A stretch of DNA of 64,000 bases from Hydractinia symbiolongicarpus (Eukaryota; Cnidaria; Hydrozoa; Anthoathecata; Hydractiniidae), in NCBI RefSeq assembly GCF_029227915.1, contig NC_079880.1, positions 17,318,001-17,382,000 of the forward strand, given 5' to 3'. Of this stretch, positions 60,279 to 64,000 are shown piece by piece. The notes under the pieces are model-generated. The model was not told where the DNA came from. It did not search any database and saw only the letters and a list, made by a program, of their open reading frames with translations. Within the stretch, counting starts at the first letter, position 1. Each line of letters starts with the position of its first letter. Position numbers and translations under genes: made by a program.

Positions 60279-62811
60279 CTAAAGCCATGGTGCGAGAGAA
60301 ATCGTCCTAGAACGTAGTAGTCCATTAAGAGTAGAAGGAGTTGACCAATGGTAACCTGCACACACATGTGGAACCACGTCATTTTTATGTATCGCCTTTA
60401 TTAGGCCACAAAAGCCCATATCACAACCTTTAGAGGCCTGTGCATGTAGTTGACGGCGTTCTAAAGCCATGGCGCTGGGGAAAACGACTTAGGACGTTGC
60501 AGTCCATGGAGAGTGGAAGGATTAGACCAATGGTAATCTGCGCAAGAACGTGGGAACACGTAATTTACACGTAAGGCCTTTATTAGGCAGCAAAACGCCA
60601 TATTACGGCTTTCAGAGGCCTGTGCATGTAGTTGACGGAGTTCTAAAGCCATGATGCCAGGAAAAGCGACGTACGACCTTGTAGTTCATTGAGAGTGGAA
60701 GGGCTAGACCAATAGTAACCTGCACAAGCACGTGGAACCGGGGGATTTACGTGTAACGCCTTTATTAGGCGGCAAAAGCCATATTACAGCCTTTGGAGGC
60801 CTGTGCATGTAGTTGACGGCGTTGTAAAGCCATGGTGCCAAAGAAAATGACTTACGACGCAGTAGTCCATTGAGAGTTGAAGGAGTAGACCAATGGTAAC
60901 CTGCACATGCACGTAGAACCACGTGATTTACGTGCTAAGCCTTTATTAGGCAACAAAAGGCCATATTACGGTCTCTAGATTCATTTGCTTGTAGTTGACG
61001 GTGTTCTAAACCCATGGCTCTGGGGAAAACGACTTAAGACGTCGTAGTCCATTGAGAGTGGAAGGACTAGACCAATACTAACCTGTGCAAGAGCGTGGAA
61101 AAACGTAATTTACACGTAAGGCCTTTATTAGGCAACAGAACGCCATACTACGGCTTTTAGAGGCCTGTGCATGTAGTTGACGATGTTCTAAAGCCATGCC
61201 GCTGGGGAAAACGACTTAGAACGTCGCAGTCTATGGACAGTAAAAAGTGTGGACCAATGGTAACCAGCACACACACGTGGAACCACGTGATTTTCGTGTA
61301 TCGCCTTTATTAGGGGGCAAAAGGCCGTATTACGGCCTTTAGAGGCCTGTCCATGTAGTTGACGGAGTTATAAAGCCATGGTGCCAAGGAAAACGAACTT
61401 ATGACCTTGTAGTCCATTGAGAGTGGAAGGACTAGACCAATGGTAACCTGCACAAGCACATGGAACCGGGAGATTTACGTGTAAGGCCTTTAATAGGCGG
61501 CAAATGGCCATATTACGGCCTTTAAAAGCCTGTGCATGTAGTTGATGGCGTTCTAAAGCTATGATGGCACGGAACACGACTAAGGACGTCGTAGTCCATG
61601 GAGAATTGAAGGATTAGACCAATGGTAAGGTGCGCAAGCACGTTTAAACACGTGATTTACGCGTAAGATGTCTTTATTAGGCCTCTAAAAGGCCATGCTA
61701 CGGCTTTATAGTCCTGTGCATGTAGTTGACAAAGTTCTAAAGCCATGGTACCAAGGAAAACGACGCAGTAGTCTTATGAGATTTGAAAGAGTAGACCAAT
61801 GGTAACCTACACAGGCACGTAGAACCACATGATTTACGTGTTAAGCCTTTATTAGGCCTCTAAAAAGCATATTACGGCCTTTAGAGGCCTGTGCATGTAG
61901 TTGACGATGTTCTAAAGGGGAAAACGACTTAGGACGTCGCAGTCCATGGAGAATGGAAGGACTAGGCCAATGGTAACCTGCACACCCTCGTGGAACCACG
62001 TGATTCTCGTGTATCGCCTTTATTAGGCTGCATAAGCCCATATCACAACCTTTAGAGGCCTGTGCATGTAGTTGACAGCGTTCTAAAGCCATGGCGCTGG
62101 GGAAAACGACTTAGGACGTCGCAGTCCATGGAGAGTGGAAGGACTAGACCAATGGTAACCTGCGCAAGAACGTGGGAGCACGTATTTTACGCGTAAGGCC
62201 TTTATTAGCCGGCAAAAGTCCATATTATGGCTTTTAGAGTCCTGTGCATGTAGTTGACAGAGTTTTAAAGCCATTGTGCCAAGGAAAACGAACTTATGAC
62301 CTTGTAGTCCATTGAGAGTGGAAGGACTAGACCAATGGTAACCTGCACAACCACGTGGAACTGGGAGATTTACGTGTAAGGCCTTTAATAGGCGGCAAAT
62401 GGCCATATTACGGTATCCTGATTCATGTGCATGTAGTTGACGGCGTTCTAAACGCATAGCTCTGGTGAAAACGACTTAGAACGTCGCAGTCCATGGAGAA
62501 TGGAAGGACTAGGCCAATGGTAACCTGCACACCCTCGTGGAACCACGTGATTCTCGTGTATCGCCTTTATTAGGCTGCATAAGCCCATATCACAACCTTT
62601 AGAGGCCTGTGCATGTAGTTGACAGCGTTCTAAAGCCATGGCGCTGGGGAAAACGACTTATGACCTTGTAGTCCATTGAGAGTGGAAGGACTAGACCAAT
62701 GGTAACCTGCACAAGCACGTGGAACCGGGGGATTTACGTGTAACGCCTTTATTAGGGGGCAAAAGGCCGTATTACGGCCTTTAGACGCCTGCGCATGTAG
62801 ATGACGGAGTT
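60279..62811. repeat. HOR module X4 (14 monomers, 2533 bp) with replaced k-l
   Basis: Types a to j and m, n are as in X1, but at positions k and l (about 62089-62410) the sequence is instead q-like (gtattttacgcg, tattatggctttt), followed by a monomer like g/r (ccattgtgccaaggaaaacgaac, ctgggagattt). Length is preserved, so this is a two-monomer replacement. Confidence 0.9.
62089..62410. repeat. Conversion-like patch inside X4
   Basis: Both flanks follow X (j before, m after), but the two monomers between are of q and g/r types normally found elsewhere in the HOR. The right join is at attacggtatcctgattc, where X sequence resumes. Unchanged module length favours gene conversion or a double exchange over a single unequal crossover. 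Confidence 0.8.
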
Positions 62812-64000
62812 CTAAAGCCATGGTGCGGGAGAAATCGTCCTAGAACGTAGTAGTCCATTAAGAGTAGAAGGAGTTGACCAATGGTAACCTGCACACACAT
62901 GTGGAACCACGTGATTTTTATGTATCGCCTTTATTAGGCCACAAAAGCCCATATCACAACCTTTAGAGGCCTGTGCATGTAGTTGACGGCGTTCTAAAGC
63001 CATGGCGCTGGGGAAAACGACTTAGGACGTTGCAGTCCATGGAGAGTGGAAGGATTAGACCAATGGTAACCTGCGCAAGAACGTGGGAAATCGTAATTTA
63101 CAAGTAAGGCCTTTATTAGGCAGCAAAACGCGATATTACGGCTTTTAGAGGCCTGTGCATGTAGTTGACGGCGTTCTAAATCCATAGCTCTGGCGAAAAC
63201 GACTTAAGACGTCGTAGTCCATGTAGGATGGAAGAAGTAGACAAATGGTAACCTGTGCAAGCGCGTGGAAACACGTGATTTACGCGTAATGCCTTTATTA
63301 GGCGGCAAAAGGCCATATTACGGCTTTTAGACGCCTGCGCATGTAGATGACGGAGTTCTGAAGCCATGGTGCGAGAGAAATCGTCCTAGAACGTAGTAGT
63401 CCATTAAGAGTAGAAGGAGTTGACCAATTGTAACCTGCACACACATGTGGAACCACGTGACTTACATTTCAAGCCTTTATTAGGCATATAAAAAGCATAA
63501 TGCAACCTTTAGAGGCCTGGGCATAAAGTTGACGATGTTCTAAAGCCATGGCGCTGGGGAAAACAACCTAGGACGCCGCAGTCCATGGAGAGTGGAAGAA
63601 CTAGACCAATGGTAACCTGCGCAAGAACGTGGGAGCACGTATTTTACGCGTAAGGCCTTTATTAGCCGGCAAAAGTCCATATTATGGCTTTTAGAGTCCT
63701 GTGCATGTACTTGACGGAGTTGTAAAGCCATGGTGCTAGGGAAAGCGACTTATGACCTTGTAGTCCATTGAGAGTGGAAGGACTAGACCAATGGTAACCT
63801 GCACAAGCACGTGGAACCAGAAGATTTACGTGTAAGGCCTTTAATAGGCGGCAAATGGCCATATTACGGCCTTTAGAGGCCTGTGCATGTAGTTGACGGC
63901 GTTCTAAAACCATGGCGCTGGGGAAAACGACTTAGGACGTCGCATTCCATGGAGAGTGGAAAGACTAGACCAATGATAACCTGCGCAAGAACGTGGGAGC
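62812..64000. repeat. HOR module Y4, cut by the window edge
   Basis: Six and a half monomers in the order a', b', o, p, q, r and part of s. Collinear with Y1 and Y2 (offset 8118 from Y2). The array evidently continues to the right. Confidence 0.9.

Larger units (their letters stand above)
1..64000. repeat. Tandem satellite DNA array, ~182-bp monomer
   Basis: The entire window consists of diverged copies of one ~182-bp unit in a single orientation, about 350 monomers. Recurring landmarks, in order, are gccatgg, a gaaaacgactta block, gacgtcg, agtccat, gaccaatggtaacctg, cacgtg, gatttacg, aaggcctttattaggc, ccatattacggcctttag and gcatgtagttgacg. Successive copies of a landmark lie 181-183 bp apart (for example ctaaagcc at 1715, 1897, 45651, 45833). 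No stretch above 100 bp lacks the repeat. The unit length fits one nucleosome plus linker, as in many plant and animal centromeric satellites. Short minus-strand open frames of about 63 codons recur once per monomer but change frame each unit and carry frequent replacements and stops, so I annotate no coding sequence. Species and satellite family are not recognised. Confidence 0.97.

Noticed and set aside
62083-62457. Minus-strand open frame of 124 codons
   Set aside because: Created by the two-monomer patch in X4 joining two open frames. Not found in the other X modules.
43126-64000. CRISPR-like array of repeats and spacers
   Set aside because: The repeated unit is 182 bp with variation spread throughout, with no short constant repeat separated by unique spacers.
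1-64000. Alpha satellite, Arabidopsis-type 178-bp or another named centromeric satellite
   Set aside because: Unit size is similar, but I recognise no sequence match to any named family, so I assign none. A database search with a monomer consensus would decide.
1-64000. Bacterial or viral origin
   Set aside because: No operons, long genes, ribosome-binding-site patterns or replication genes. A 64-kb monotonous satellite with HOR structure is a eukaryotic feature.

Overview
The whole 64 kb is one uninterrupted tandem satellite array. A monomer of about 182 bp (usually 181-183) recurs head-to-tail in one orientation from the first base to the last. I see no gene, RNA gene, transposon, CRISPR array or unique spacer. 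This points to eukaryotic constitutive heterochromatin, most likely centromeric or pericentromeric: nucleosome-sized monomer, higher-order repeats (HORs) and abundant short dyad symmetries. I do not recognise the satellite family or the species. Many short open frames occur, nearly all on the minus strand and mostly 63 codons. They are a by-product of the repeat: 182 is not divisible by 3, so every monomer shifts the frame.

Layout. (1) 1-8.5 kb: a mosaic of monomers (1-2514), then a 16-monomer block A1 (2515-5422) duplicated in tandem as A2 (5423-8511), which has one extra monomer. (2) 8.3-14.0 kb: a second large tandem duplication, B1/B2, about 2.88 kb each and almost identical. (3) 14-36.6 kb: a more scrambled zone with several truncated or out-of-register monomers and smaller duplications: C1/C2, an adjacent monomer pair at 20.3-20.66 kb, a 713-bp four-monomer unit D, a 1272-bp seven-monomer unit E, and interspersed F/J blocks. 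(4) 36.6-45.3 kb: long-range duplications G1/G2 and H1/H2 containing the monomer types that later form the regular HOR. (5) 43.1-64 kb: a strongly ordered nested HOR. A 14-monomer module X (types a-n, about 2.53 kb) and a 9-monomer module Y (about 1.63 kb) combine into a 23-monomer, 4161-bp unit. Deletion derivatives of 13 and 9 monomers and one conversion-like patch are also present. The last Y module runs off the right edge.

The array reads as a record of unequal crossing-over. Nearly all large length differences are whole numbers of monomers, while small derived indels (7, 9, 11, 15, 20, 26 and 47 bp) are shared among distant copies and mark common descent. Possible functional signals inside the monomer are a 16-bp dyad with two CACGTG hexamers, a 21-bp near-perfect palindrome, a half-match to the CENP-B box, and a CCAAT/CACGTG/TATAAAAA arrangement in one monomer subtype. 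All are sequence observations; function is not shown. All alignments and counts were made by eye, so block edges are approximate to roughly 10-30 bp.
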